Made by a program: the position numbers and the translations under genes. From the NCBI GenBank assembly GCA_903831825.1, contig CAIKZE010000056.1:1-50338 (forward strand): a DNA stretch of 50,338 nucleotides, in the 5' to 3' direction. This document shows positions 33,816-43,161 of this stretch, piece by piece. Origin of the DNA: an uncultured Lentisphaeria bacterium (lineage in GTDB: Bacteria; Verrucomicrobiota; Lentisphaeria; Victivallales; Victivallaceae). Numbering within the stretch: position 1 is the first letter of the stretch; each line of letters opens with the position of its first letter. The notes under the pieces were generated by a model, which did no database searches, was not told where the DNA came from, and worked only from the letters and a program-made list of their open reading frames with translations.

Positions 33816-34744
33816 TTTTTTAAACACCCCGATACAAGGAACAATACCGCCATGCGGACGGCAAGCCCGTTGGTAACCTGTTCAAGAATCACGGATTGAG
33901 GGCCGTCGGCCAATGCCGAATCCAGCTCAACGTCACGATTAATCGGCCCCGGATGCATAATCATGGCATCCGGGTTCAGATATCTGGCATTCTCCTTATT
34001 CAGCCCGAAGAAACGGGCATACTCGTTGGTGCTGGGAAAGAATCCGGCGCGCTGCCGTTCGTGCTGAATCCGGAGCAGATTGATTACATCGGCCCCCTCC
34101 ATGGCGTCTTTCAGATTATGGCAGACGCGAACCCCGATCTGCTCAAAATCACGCGGAACCAGGGTGGACGGACCGGCAATGGTCACATTTGCTCCGAGTT
34201 TGATCAGCCCCCAGATATCGCTGCGGGCGACGCGGCTGTGCAGAATATCGCCGACAATCGAAACGTTCAGCCCGGCGATGCGCCCTTTTTTCTGGCGGAT
34301 GGTGAACAGGTCCAGCAGCGCCTGGGTGGGGTGGCCGTGCGCGCCGTCCCCGGCATTGATGACGCCGCTGCTGATATTTTTAGCTATGAAATTTTGTGCG
34401 CCGGCGCATGAGTGACGCATTACAATCAGGTCAGCCTGAAGCGCTTCGATGTTCCTGGCGGTGTCCAGCAGCGTCTCGCCTTTCTGAAGACTGCTGGAAC
34501 TGGCGGTCATGTTGATGATATCAGCGCTCAGGCGCTGTTCCGCCAGCTCAAAAGAGACTCTGGTGCGGGTGCTGGGTTCGACAAAAAAATTCACCACGGT
34601 TTTGCCGCGCAGCGCAGGCACCTTTTTAAGGTTCCGCTCCGAAACTTTCTTGAACTCCTCGGCCGTGTCCAGAATCAATACTATTTCTTCCGGATCCAGG
34701 TCATAGAGGCTCAATAAATCTTTTCTTGTCCAGTTTACTTCCAT
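33812..34744 (-). CDS. pyrB: Aspartate carbamoyltransferase catalytic chain
   Basis: The ATG at 34744 is used (310 aa, the standard length); it begins one base after the pyrR stop. It transfers the carbamoyl group to aspartate, the committed step of pyrimidine synthesis. The carbamoyl-phosphate loop EPSTRTRVSFELA is at about residues 51-63. Further signatures are MRHSCAGAQNF, GDGAHGHPTQALLDL and MHPGPINRDVELDS, all in the right order. No pyrI regulatory subunit gene is present, as in the Bacillus-type class B/C enzymes controlled at the transcript level by PyrR. Confidence 0.96.
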   Translation of the reverse strand: MEVNWTRKDLLSLYDLDPEEIVLILDTAEEFKKVSERNLKKVPALRGKTVVNFFVEPSTRTRVSFELAEQRLSADIINMTASSSSLQKGETLLDTARNIEALQADLIVMRHSCAGAQNFIAKNISSGVINAGDGAHGHPTQALLDLFTIRQKKGRIAGLNVSIVGDILHSRVARSDIWGLIKLGANVTIAGPSTLVPRDFEQIGVRVCHNLKDAMEGADVINLLRIQHERQRAGFFPSTNEYARFFGLNKENARYLNPDAMIMHPGPINRDVELDSALADGPQSVILEQVTNGLAVRMAVLFLVSGCLKK

Positions 34745-34745
34745 C

Positions 34746-35309
34746 TCATTCGCCTTTTGTTGGGTTTGACCAGTCAATTTCGTAAATACCGTCAGAACCG
34801 TCAGTTTCTTTAAATTCAACGAGAATCTTTTTGCCGTCTTCCGGGATGATCTTCATTCCCGCATAATCGGCCCGGATCGGAAATTCACGGTTGCCCCGGT
34901 CCACGACGACGGCAAGCCGGATCAGCGACGGCCTGCCGTAGCAGGTAATCGCATCCAGCGCCGCGCGGATTGTCCGCCCGGAGGAAAGCACATCATCGGT
35001 CAGGATTACCGCCTGATCATTCATATCGAACGGAATATCTGTTTCCCGGATTACCGGCAACGTCGCCCGCATGCCGATATCATCGCGGTACATTGAGGTG
35101 TCGAGCATGGCAAACTGCGGCTTAAAACCGGTCTTCCGCGTGATTTTTTCAATCAGCCGGCGGGCAAACGGCACTCCCCGCTGCTGAATGCCGATGAAGG
35201 CGAAATCCATCTCATTTTTCCGGGAAAACTCGGCGATGATTGCGTCTGCAACCCCTTCGATTGCGTCGTCCATTTTGCGGCTGTTGCATAAACGTCTTTT
35301 AGAGGACAT
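34746..35309 (-). CDS. pyrR: Pyrimidine operon regulator / uracil phosphoribosyltransferase PyrR
   Basis: 187 aa phosphoribosyltransferase-fold protein. The PRPP-binding loop AVILTDDVLSSGRTIRAAL is at about residues 98-116, and the N-terminal IGIQQRGVPFARRL and the VVDRGNREFPIRADYAG stretch are characteristic of PyrR. In Firmicutes PyrR binds pyr mRNA when UMP is high and causes attenuation, with a minor uracil phosphoribosyltransferase activity. It is the first gene of the operon. No clear PyrR-binding loop or antiterminator was seen in the leader at 35310-35420, so attenuation here is not demonstrated. Confidence 0.93.
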   Translation of the reverse strand: MSSKRRLCNSRKMDDAIEGVADAIIAEFSRKNEMDFAFIGIQQRGVPFARRLIEKITRKTGFKPQFAMLDTSMYRDDIGMRATLPVIRETDIPFDMNDQAVILTDDVLSSGRTIRAALDAITCYGRPSLIRLAVVVDRGNREFPIRADYAGMKIIPEDGKKILVEFKETDGSDGIYEIDWSNPTKGE

Positions 35310-35637
35310 AGATTTTCTCTGAATAAGTTCTTAAGTTTGTAAAAAATAACGCATCTATTTTAACTTTCCAATATCATTTTTTTTGTTTTTCCAATTATTT
35401 TGCATTGACAGACTTTGCAATTGGCCGCTTCAACCATTAAAAATAGTTGTAAGTTGCTTTACATAAATGACTTTAGTGTGTTTATGCCATATTTTTCAGG
35501 GGGTTGAACAGCATAATCAGATATTTTGCGTTTTTTTTCTTTGTGCGATTTGCAATTATTCCTCCGCTTCCATATTGTTAGATAATGGGTTCCTAATTCT
35601 ATGAAGTCCAACTAATCAAAGCAGAGAAAGGGTAAAC
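35310..35637. other. Divergent intergenic region between pyrR and the RAM-domain gene
   Basis: AT-rich, with no gene. On the plus strand TTGCAA (35550-35555) and TATTGT (35573-35578), spaced by 17 bases, form a good promoter candidate for the RAM-domain gene, and AAAGGG lies just before its ATG. No convincing pyrR promoter or attenuator hairpin was identified on the other strand. Confidence 0.5.
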
Positions 35638-35910
35638 ATGGTTACAGGAATCGTTTTAGTAAATGTCGAACGTCCGATGCTGAGAGGCGTCATCGCGGAG
35701 GTCATGAAAATCAAAGGGGTTACGGAAGTTTTTACTGTGGCCGGCGAGTATGATCTCGTCGTAATGGTCCGGGTAAAATCTAACAATGAACTCTCTGAAG
35801 TAGTTGCCAATAAAATGGCCCATGACATCAAAGGCATTTCTCACACCAAGACGTTAATCTCCCTGCAGGCGCATTCAACATTTGATCTGGAAAAGATTTT
35901 CTCCTGTTGA
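35638..35910 (+). CDS. Stand-alone RAM (Lrp/AsnC ligand-binding) domain protein
   Basis: 90 aa. The whole protein is one RAM domain, the alpha/beta sandwich that binds amino acids or other small ligands in Lrp/AsnC regulators. It starts TGIVLVNVERPMLRGVIAEV, has the central VFTVAGEYDLVVMVRVKSN and ends HTKTLISLQAHSTFDLE. There is no DNA-binding helix-turn-helix, so it belongs to the small stand-alone RAM group, known to form dimers to decamers that may sense ligands or modify the assembly of full-length Lrp proteins. It is monocistronic, with a good promoter and terminator. Ligand unknown. Confidence 0.9.
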   Translation: MVTGIVLVNVERPMLRGVIAEVMKIKGVTEVFTVAGEYDLVVMVRVKSNNELSEVVANKMAHDIKGISHTKTLISLQAHSTFDLEKIFSC

Positions 35911-35934
35911 AGCCTTCTTGAACTTAAAAACCCC

Positions 35935-35963
35935 GCCGGGCGGACAATCCGCCCGGCTTTTTT
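35935..35963 (+). terminator. Rho-independent terminator of the RAM-domain gene
   Basis: GCCGGGCGGA (35935-35944) and TCCGCCCGGC (35948-35957) form a perfect 10-bp stem with a 3-base loop, followed by six T. It also lies at the end of the convergent transporter gene. Confidence 0.95.
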
Positions 35964-35966
35964 ACA

Positions 35967-37892
35967 TCAAAAAGACTTGCACGCGGAGTTATTGATATAC
36001 ATATTTTCTGAATATCCCCGCTCAACCCGCCATAATACCCAGACGGCCAGGGTCAAAAGAAAATTGGTCACGATATTGCAAAAACCAAAGGCGATGGCAT
36101 TCGTTACCATATTCATATTAACCGTATAAACAACCTGGCCAATCCATACTCCCGACATCAGTATAAACGTCGCTGACACCACAATAAATACGCCGTGATG
36201 CGGGATGCCGTTTTTGAGCTTCTCCCCTTTGAGGCTGCGCGCCATATCCCGGCGAATACCCTTTTCAACAAATTTCCACAGCACGAATATAATAATGGCT
36301 GACGGCAGAATCACCGAAAGATACCAGTTGAACAACACCGCGGCGCCGTTCATATGCATCCAAAAAAGCAAAAAGGATACTCCCGACACCGAAACAGCCA
36401 TAATCGTGCTGAACAAATTTAACGCTATATTCAGGTACTTCCGCTGCGGGCCGACCGACGATACCTCCTCGGCCTCTTCTATGCCAGTCGGGCTCCATGG
36501 CGCGGGCGGATGATATTTTTCATCCCCGCCAAGCCGCCGCCAATGAAGATAAAGATAAATCCCCAGCATTGCAGTGATTATACTGAAAAGACTGCCCCAT
36601 ACCGAGATATACCGGTAAGCAAAATTCGAGCCATGATGAAGTATCTTCATCCCGTCAATAAACGCGCCCGCTAACGTCCCGCCAACCATCACGCAAAAGG
36701 AACGCAGCAAAGCCTGTGCCGAACAAAATTGCCCATACCTGGACTTTGGCAACAATCGCATGTACATCGGCAATTCACATACCCCCAGCATGGCATTCTG
36801 AAAAACTGCAAGCATCGAAGTTGCCATGTATAAATAGAAAAATACCTCGCCGGGCAAAGTCACAAATATCCATACCGTCGAAGACACATACATCACGACC
36901 AGAAAAACCCGCAGTTGCACATTCACTCTCAAGGGATGCCAGCGATCGGCAAAAATTGCGGCAAAATACAATGCCGGCATGCCCGCCATTCCCGCAATAG
37001 CGCTGAACTTGCCGATTTTTGCCAAATCCAAGTTCATTTCGCGAAAGAAAAAAACATTAAATACCGAGGTAACCGTAATCACCGACGCAAACGAGGTATA
37101 TAAGAAAAACAGCTAGTATAATTTATCGACAAAACACTCTTTGAAAAATACTTTGATCACTCCCAGCCCTTTGGATTCCCTGAGATCTTCAGCTTCCACC
37201 GGAGGATATTCTCCCTCCTTGATAAACAGACACATAAGGCCGAAACCCACAAGGTAGATCAGCGCCGCCCCCATCATGATCTCTTTCATGTGCGATTCGG
37301 CATATTTAAATATAAACCAGTTAAAGGTCGCGCCCGCAAGCGAGCCAATGATGCGGAATGCGCTAATGAATCTTGATAAGAATTGAGCCGGCACCACATC
37401 ATTAAACAGATACCAGAATACCGATCCGACAAACATATTAAAAAATTGAAACATTATCATGAAAATCGCAATTAATACAATCGTTACCGTCGCCGGCGCC
37501 ACCGCATACAGCGGGGTGGCATGTATTTTTAAAAAGACGGCAATGGAGTCACTCCAGCCGATTAATGCTAAACTTAAACAGAGAAAAGGCATGGTCAAGG
37601 TAATAAACGGCAAACGCCTGCCCCATTTACTGCGGTAACGGTCGCTTTTGAAGCTGACATAAGGGCAGATGGTCATATTCAAGATGGACGGAATCGTAGT
37701 CAAGATTACTGCCATTACCCAATTAGGAGCTCCCAGTGCGGACAGCTTAAGCGGCAACACCGTGGGAACCACTATTTCCATCAAAGTAAAGCAGAAATCC
37801 CCCCAAAGCAGCCAGGCCAGAATCGCGACCAACCCCGCTTTGGTGTAAGTCAAAGTTCCACAATGATAAGTTTTAGTTGCTGCAGAACTCAA
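35967..37892 (-). pseudogene. MFS-type sugar transporter interrupted by an in-frame amber codon
   Basis: A single frame of 641 codons runs from a TTG start at 37892 (preceded by GGGGGA) to 35967, broken only by TAG at 37113-37115. Before it the protein reads KECFVDKLY and after it LFFLYTSFASVITV, a smooth transition with Trp as the expected residue, so one change (TGG to TAG, base 37114) explains the break. The 259-residue first part has six membrane helices (with SKWGRRLPFITL in the loop after helix 2, typical of MFS/GPH sugar transporters). The second part has the remaining six, plus a large cytoplasmic loop. It may be a recent pseudogene, a readthrough case, a strain-specific mutation or a sequence error. 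It lies at the end of the carbohydrate region. Confidence 0.85.
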
Positions 37893-37980
37893 TTTTTCCC
37901 CCGGAAGTTAAAGCTCATTATTTCATCTTTTCCAAGTGTCGTGATTAGCACAAACTGGCGGCATATCCATGCCGTCTGTT

Positions 37981-38589
37981 TTAATATTTCTCATCCACCC
38001 TTTGCCATTTCGGCGAATAGACCACCAGATTACGGTATTCCACATGGGACTGGAAAATGCCAAACCCGAAATGTCCGCTATGATTAGCGGGTAACGGGTC
38101 GGGGGCAACCAATTCAAAGACCACTGAATTGTCCGCCTCGATAAAATGATGATTGGCAACCGCGCCGCTGACAATATGATACCATTGATCCGACTTTATC
38201 GGATATGAATTGCTGGTGGAGGAAAGCGCGAAATCCGGCACGGACTCGATGCCGGCTAAATTGCGATACCACCCGCCCAGCGCCGCTAAATAACCTCTGC
38301 CCCAGGGTTTGCTCTCCAGGCTGGTCTGGTACCACCAGACGATATCATGGTCCGATGGCGCAATCACCCTCGCGTCAAACTCCATAACCACGTCCCCGGA
38401 ATGAGGCGTTTTGTAAAAAATTTGCCCGTGCGTATCCGGTTCCGGACCGCCGATAATTGAAGACCCGGCAACTTCCCATTTGGGTTTGCCCACGGTTATC
38501 CAATCATCCGCATTAAAGCTTTTGAACTCATGTAAAATGGAGGATTTGTCTAAATCTATAAGTTTTCCCACTAAGCGAACTTTTTTCAT
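37981..38589 (-). CDS. Jelly-roll (concanavalin-like) carbohydrate-binding or lyase-related protein
   Basis: The ATG at 38589 is used (202 aa). There is no signal peptide, so it is cytoplasmic. The sequence is beta-rich with aromatic strands: IFYKTPHSGDVVMEFDARVI, DIVWWYQTSLESKPWGRGYLA, WYHIVSGAVANHHFIEAD, HFGFGIFQSHVEYRNLVV. This pattern resembles the DUF1961/YesU or LamG-like jelly-roll proteins found in glycan-utilisation clusters, but the match is by style, not by a clear motif. It is transcribed with the transporter 88 bases downstream; a promoter candidate TTGATA-17-GACAAT lies at 38727-38699. Likely part of sugar handling. Confidence 0.5.
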   Translation of the reverse strand: MKKVRLVGKLIDLDKSSILHEFKSFNADDWITVGKPKWEVAGSSIIGGPEPDTHGQIFYKTPHSGDVVMEFDARVIAPSDHDIVWWYQTSLESKPWGRGYLAALGGWYRNLAGIESVPDFALSSTSNSYPIKSDQWYHIVSGAVANHHFIEADNSVVFELVAPDPLPANHSGHFGFGIFQSHVEYRNLVVYSPKWQRVDEKY

Positions 38590-38896
38590 TGTGTTAAATT
38601 TCCTTTGCGGATGGTTGTCTTCAAGCAAAGAGACAACCTTTCCGCTTATGTACTTTAGTATCTTTGTTTTAGACTTCTATGTTTTAAACGTTTTTAAAAT
38701 TGTCATACTAAACGGCCTGTTTATCAAGTAGTTGCGTTAATGGAGTGACCGGGATCGAAAGACGGTTGTGACGGAGCACAACCCTCCATCGGGTTATCCG
38801 CCATCGCAACTGTTCCCTTGTTTTTTTGAATTTATGGTTTCCATTCTGACTCCTGAATTCTGAATTCCTGCTTTTGGGTTGCGGGCAAAGCCCGCC
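38590..38896. other. Intergenic region upstream of the jelly-roll gene
   Basis: No gene. It contains the promoter candidate at 38699-38727 (minus strand), AT-rich TTTAAACG-TTTTTAAAA sequence just inside it, and a hairpin GGTTGTG-acggag-CACAACC at 38764-38783 that may end the upstream operon. Confidence 0.5.
38699..38727 (-). promoter_or_regulatory. Candidate promoter of the jelly-roll/transporter unit
   Basis: TTGATA (38727-38722) and GACAAT (38704-38699) on the minus strand, spaced by 17 bases, lie 110 bases upstream of the start at 38589. Confidence 0.4.
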
Positions 38897-39931
38897 TTAA
38901 TATTTTGCCAATGATTTAGCGGTCTGCATCATCGCGTGCATATTTTCAGCAGGCACCTGATAGGGGTTCATCTCGCCGGGGGCGAAAATATAGCCGCCGC
39001 CGTCTTTGCATATCGACATGATGCGTTTGACTTCCGCCGCGATACTTTCCGGGGTGCCGCGCCACAGCACTTCAATCGGGTCAAGGTTGCCGCTGATCGC
39101 TTGCTTGCCTTTGGTTGCCTGGCGGATCTCCGCAATATTCGCGGCAGGTCCGATCGATTCAAAGCTTACGCCAAGCGGGAGATGACTCAATACGTGCTTG
39201 ACTTGAATTTCACTATTGTGCATCCACATCATCAAGTCCAGCTCTTTTTCAGCGTATTGAACCAGTTCACGGGTAATTTCCAGGATATGCTCTTCATATT
39301 GGGCTACCGACAACAATCCGCTGAAGGCATTGCAATCGCCAAACCAGATGGCATGAGCGCCGGCTTCTTTCTGGGCCTTCAGATAGCGCTTATAAAAATC
39401 TTTCCAGACGAGCATGCTTTCACGAAGGAGTTCAGGGTTATCATAAATCATCATCATTGATTCCTGAATGCCCCACATCAACCCGATTGCCGAAAACGGC
39501 GCCGCGCAACTGCCGGTAATCAATACCGTATCGCCAAATTTTTCCCGCAATTTCCGGATGGCCTTGAGTTTTTCCGGCATCCTGCCGGCAGTAAGCGGAT
39601 CCAGCTTCTTGAGCAAATCCAACCCTTGCCCTTCCGGCAAAGTTCCATGCGTCGCCCGCAAAATATTCTTCTGGCCGATGCACTTAATGCCCAGCGGCTC
39701 GAATTCAAAACAATCATCAATCTGCACCCACGCCCAATCGTAGTCAAACTCCTGGATCGCGGCCGCCCAGACTTCGGCAATTTTATCTCCGGATTGACAA
39801 AATTCTTCATAACAATATTTGTCATACCACTTAACGTCAAACTCTTCACTTTGAGCGACACAAGGCACCTGTTTAGGGGTTCCCAGCCGACGAATAGTGC
39901 GAAAATCTTCCACTGCTCCGACGTAAGGCAT
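38897..39931 (-). CDS. UroD-superfamily protein (first of two in the cluster)
   Basis: 344 aa TIM-barrel protein of the uroporphyrinogen decarboxylase / MtaA-CmuA superfamily. Family landmarks are ITGSCAAPFSAIGLMWGIQESM (about 139-160), HAIWFGDCNAFSGLLS, GVSFESIGPAANIAEIRQATKGKQAISGNLDPIEVLWRGTPESI (about 255-298) and the closing GGYIFAPGEMNPYQVPAENMHAM. The HxC zinc motif of corrinoid methyltransferases is not present: the equivalent strand reads MMWMHNSEIQ. It also lacks the heme-pathway context, so it is neither HemE nor a proven methyltransferase. It follows the DUF5107-TPR gene by 16 bases. UroD-like genes beside glycoside hydrolases are frequent in Lentisphaerota, but their role is unknown. 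Confidence 0.82.
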   Translation of the reverse strand: MPYVGAVEDFRTIRRLGTPKQVPCVAQSEEFDVKWYDKYCYEEFCQSGDKIAEVWAAAIQEFDYDWAWVQIDDCFEFEPLGIKCIGQKNILRATHGTLPEGQGLDLLKKLDPLTAGRMPEKLKAIRKLREKFGDTVLITGSCAAPFSAIGLMWGIQESMMMIYDNPELLRESMLVWKDFYKRYLKAQKEAGAHAIWFGDCNAFSGLLSVAQYEEHILEITRELVQYAEKELDLMMWMHNSEIQVKHVLSHLPLGVSFESIGPAANIAEIRQATKGKQAISGNLDPIEVLWRGTPESIAAEVKRIMSICKDGGGYIFAPGEMNPYQVPAENMHAMMQTAKSLAKY

Positions 39932-39947
39932 AATGAATTCTCCTGGT

Positions 39948-42900
39948 TTATTCTTTATTTAAATACGATGTATCGGTTGCTTTGGTATAAATTTGTTTAT
40001 CATTCAAGCCGTTATAGGCCAGTTGCAACAAATCGCGCCGCTGCGCGGGGCTGTAGTAATGGCGGAATTTATGGGCGGCTTCGGAACGCAGACCGTCAAA
40101 ATAGGTGACTGCTTCACTGGTTCTGCCCAAATCTTTAAGCATCCACCCCTGATAGAATCGATCCGTCAAAAAGCCGTAATTCCACGCTCCGCTCATCTTC
40201 CAATCCTGGGTTTGTTCGCGATAATTTATGGCGTCTTCCCAGAGACGATGAGCTTCGGCTTGTTTGCCCAGCTTTATCAATGCCTTGCCGGCAAAGTAAT
40301 CCGCTTGAATATTGCGGCGTTTGCGATGTACCTGGGCCTTGCCTAAATTCTTCGGCGGCACCTTGGTTTTATTAAAATCCGCCAATGCCCCGCGGTAGTC
40401 TTTGCGGTCCATCTTCATCAGGCCGCGCTGGATTAATAATTCAAAATAAATGGAGCATAATGCCTGGTCCATTTCCGAGAAATCAACCTTTTCATAGGCT
40501 TCAATGGCTTTATCCACTCTGCCATGCTTGCGCAAATAGCCAAGATATTTGATGAATAAATCCATATTGGTCAAAGTCGCCGGATGTTCAAACAGTTCCT
40601 TCAGCGCTTCCTCGTTGCCTCGCTTGACATACAATTCCGACGCAAAATTCAAAGTGAAAAGGTTGTCCGGGTCCAGCTTAAGTGAAGTTTCATAATATTT
40701 TTGACTAAGCTCAAGATCATCCAGGGTATTGCCGCTGATTTTGCCTAGTATATTAGCCACTTCCGGCGTCTTCAATCCGGCGTCAAAAGCCGACTTGATG
40801 TATTCAAAGGCTTCTTTGTAGCGAATTTTCCCGGCATAAAGCATTCCGCGGTAATAGCGGGCGAAACTGTCATTTTTATCCTGTTTAAGCGCAAATTCAG
40901 TGATTGCGACTTCCTCAAACCGGAATGGAAAACTGTACTTTAAACTCGCTAAATCGCACTTGGGTTTGCGTGCCGGCAGTTTAGCCAGACTCTTGAAATA
41001 ATACTGGTAGTACGGCACCATTCCCCGGCCGCGCGACTGTTTGGTCAGTTCAGCAACTTCGTCCGCGATTTCAGCCGTGAAAACGTGTTCCCCCAACGCG
41101 GAAATATCACAGACCAACTGCAAATAAGTTTGAACATCCCCGTGAAGTTGAGCAACCAGCGGGGTTGAATCGGCAAATTTGGCAAAACCTTTAAAACTGC
41201 CGAATTTAATTAAATGCCGCATCGCTTCAGTTAACGGATTGGACACTTGAATTGCCGCGGCGGCATTCAGTTGTTCTTGAGCTTTTGCGGCCTGGCCGGC
41301 GCGATGCAGGCACCAGGCATAATAAGCGCGTGACGGCACGTGAAATCCATTATATAAGGTAGCTTTTTGAAACAAGCCCTGAGCCGTAATATAATCCTGA
41401 TTGCGCATCGCCAAGAGGCCGCGGCGATACCAGGCCACATGATGATAACCATATTTTGCCGCATAGCCATAAGCCATATCCGCGCTGACCGTTTCATTCA
41501 GCCGTTCATGGCACAAACCGATATAATAATAGGTTTCCGGATCGAATTCGTTGCGTTCCAGGGATTGTTTCAGGCAGACTAATGCTTCAGAATAAAATTC
41601 CCGCTCCGCATAACTGATTCCGCGTAATTTTAACCCTTCCGCATGTTTAGGGTCGAGAGTTAAAAGTTTATTTATCAATCCTTCAACGGAGACGCTCTTG
41701 CACCTGGGGCCGTAACGCAGGAAATGACGGATCTGCTTCATGATGACATCCGTGCTTTCCGGTTCCGGAGTCGGCCAGTCGCCGGCAATCCGCTCGATGT
41801 AGGCGTCTTTATTTTCCGTCACATTTAAAGTGACGACGGCGATTAACTTTTGTTGACGTTTAATGCCGATTTTGCCAGCCGTCAGTTTAGCTATTGAACA
41901 TTTATTCACCACGCCCGGCGTTAATTTAAAAGAGCCCAGGGTTTTTCCGGTGTCAAGATGAACCGCTTCCACTTCGTCATTAATGGTGGATTGGATTTTT
42001 AAGGTTTTATCCGCAATCGCCACCGCCAGCGTTTCCGTGGCGGCCGAAACCGTACCCAGTTCTCCCACGCCATACCATACTTCATCCCAGGTAACCGTCA
42101 CTCCGGGGGTAACCAATTCAAAACGCTCCTGGTCCTCGTCCCTGCCGGATTGCAGTTCCATGAAGTCCTGTCCGTCACTTAAACGAAACGCCGGTTGATG
42201 GTCATCTTTGTTCCATGCCCAATATTTCTTGCCCTTGACATCCGCCGGGTCCGCCCAATGGACCATGCCGTATTGATGCTGATGGTCATAATAAGCAAAA
42301 AATCCGTCTTCCACATCTTTGGCCTCGACGCCCAGAGTATTAGGGGCATTATGATGATAACTTAAATCAATTCCGTCCCAAAGCGGCCAGGAAATGGATT
42401 GAAATTCACCGCCGTGCTCCCAGCCCGCTTTTTCCGGAAAAATAATTTCCAGATTACGGTCATGCACGGCAATGCCGGGATTTGACCAATAACGGAAGCG
42501 GCCATTATATTCCGACAAGTTTTGGATAGTGACTTTTTGATAAAGTTTGGCGTCACCGGGTTTCAGGCTGAACTCCATGCTCCAGCGCATCTTATAGCGT
42601 AAATCCAATTCCCCCACGACAACACTCGCGGAACCGTCTTTATGGCTGAAGGTTTGATATTCGCGCTCACGGGAATTGGTCAGGGAATGATGGTCCGGAA
42701 TGCTTAACTCCATGCCGACTCCGACATAAGTTCCGCCCGAAGTTCCCGGCAGATATTGCATTACCGCCTGCTGGGCATGGTGTATTAAATCCTGCTTCGT
42801 GGTTTTGTCAAAAATACGATGAATTCTGGAACCCAAATGGGGTAGAATCTCCACCCGCAGAAATTCATTTTCCAGAACCAGCAGCAGATAAGTGCGATCC

Positions 42901-43124
42901 TGCAATTTGCGGTCGGCATCCATGTAGGCATAAGGATAAGGATAGGGATTATGCCCGTTCCAACTGTCAGCGCGAACGGATTCCTCGTCCGAAAGATTTT
43001 CCTTGAACGGATAAGGCCTTCCCTGATAAGTTTCAAATAAAGGATTAGGATTGTGTTCACCTAAAACACTGGTAGGCAAACAAAGGCTTTGTTGCGAAAT
43101 TTTTACTTTTTTCTGAGTAGCCAT
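39948..43124 (-). CDS. DUF5107 and TPR domain protein
   Basis: 1058 aa, no signal peptide. The N-terminal third (about 1-380) is DUF5107, related to the aldose-epimerase/galactose-mutarotase beta-sandwich fold: LEILPHLGSRIHRIFDKTTKQDLIHH-like motif near 85-115, GGTYVGVGMELSIPDHHS, GRFRYWSNPGIAVHDR, and FFAYYDHQHQYGMVHWADP. After a beta linker (380-450) about a dozen TPR-type helical hairpins run to the end (for example YYYIGLCHERLNETVSADMAYGYAAKYGYHHVAWY and DNLFTLNFASELYVKRGNEEAL). Such proteins are common in carbohydrate loci; DUF5107 is thought to act on or sense sugars and the TPRs to organise a complex. It sits in an operon between the glycosidase-like gene and a UroD-family gene. Confidence 0.88.
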   Translation of the reverse strand: MATQKKVKISQQSLCLPTSVLGEHNPNPLFETYQGRPYPFKENLSDEESVRADSWNGHNPYPYPYAYMDADRKLQDRTYLLLVLENEFLRVEILPHLGSRIHRIFDKTTKQDLIHHAQQAVMQYLPGTSGGTYVGVGMELSIPDHHSLTNSREREYQTFSHKDGSASVVVGELDLRYKMRWSMEFSLKPGDAKLYQKVTIQNLSEYNGRFRYWSNPGIAVHDRNLEIIFPEKAGWEHGGEFQSISWPLWDGIDLSYHHNAPNTLGVEAKDVEDGFFAYYDHQHQYGMVHWADPADVKGKKYWAWNKDDHQPAFRLSDGQDFMELQSGRDEDQERFELVTPGVTVTWDEVWYGVGELGTVSAATETLAVAIADKTLKIQSTINDEVEAVHLDTGKTLGSFKLTPGVVNKCSIAKLTAGKIGIKRQQKLIAVVTLNVTENKDAYIERIAGDWPTPEPESTDVIMKQIRHFLRYGPRCKSVSVEGLINKLLTLDPKHAEGLKLRGISYAEREFYSEALVCLKQSLERNEFDPETYYYIGLCHERLNETVSADMAYGYAAKYGYHHVAWYRRGLLAMRNQDYITAQGLFQKATLYNGFHVPSRAYYAWCLHRAGQAAKAQEQLNAAAAIQVSNPLTEAMRHLIKFGSFKGFAKFADSTPLVAQLHGDVQTYLQLVCDISALGEHVFTAEIADEVAELTKQSRGRGMVPYYQYYFKSLAKLPARKPKCDLASLKYSFPFRFEEVAITEFALKQDKNDSFARYYRGMLYAGKIRYKEAFEYIKSAFDAGLKTPEVANILGKISGNTLDDLELSQKYYETSLKLDPDNLFTLNFASELYVKRGNEEALKELFEHPATLTNMDLFIKYLGYLRKHGRVDKAIEAYEKVDFSEMDQALCSIYFELLIQRGLMKMDRKDYRGALADFNKTKVPPKNLGKAQVHRKRRNIQADYFAGKALIKLGKQAEAHRLWEDAINYREQTQDWKMSGAWNYGFLTDRFYQGWMLKDLGRTSEAVTYFDGLRSEAAHKFRHYYSPAQRRDLLQLAYNGLNDKQIYTKATDTSYLNKE

Positions 43125-43161
43125 GATTCTGAAATTCCTTTAAAATATAGTCAATACAGTT

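Noticed and set aside
35310-35420. A PyrR-type transcription attenuator in the pyr leader
   Set aside because: No conserved PyrR-binding loop sequence, antiterminator or terminator hairpin with a T-run could be found on the minus strand before pyrR.
35967-37892. TAG as a reassigned sense codon, to explain the split transporter
   Set aside because: TAG is used as the normal stop of the cdaR gene (3310-3312) and the anti-sigma candidate gene (15553-15555), so general amber reassignment is not supported.
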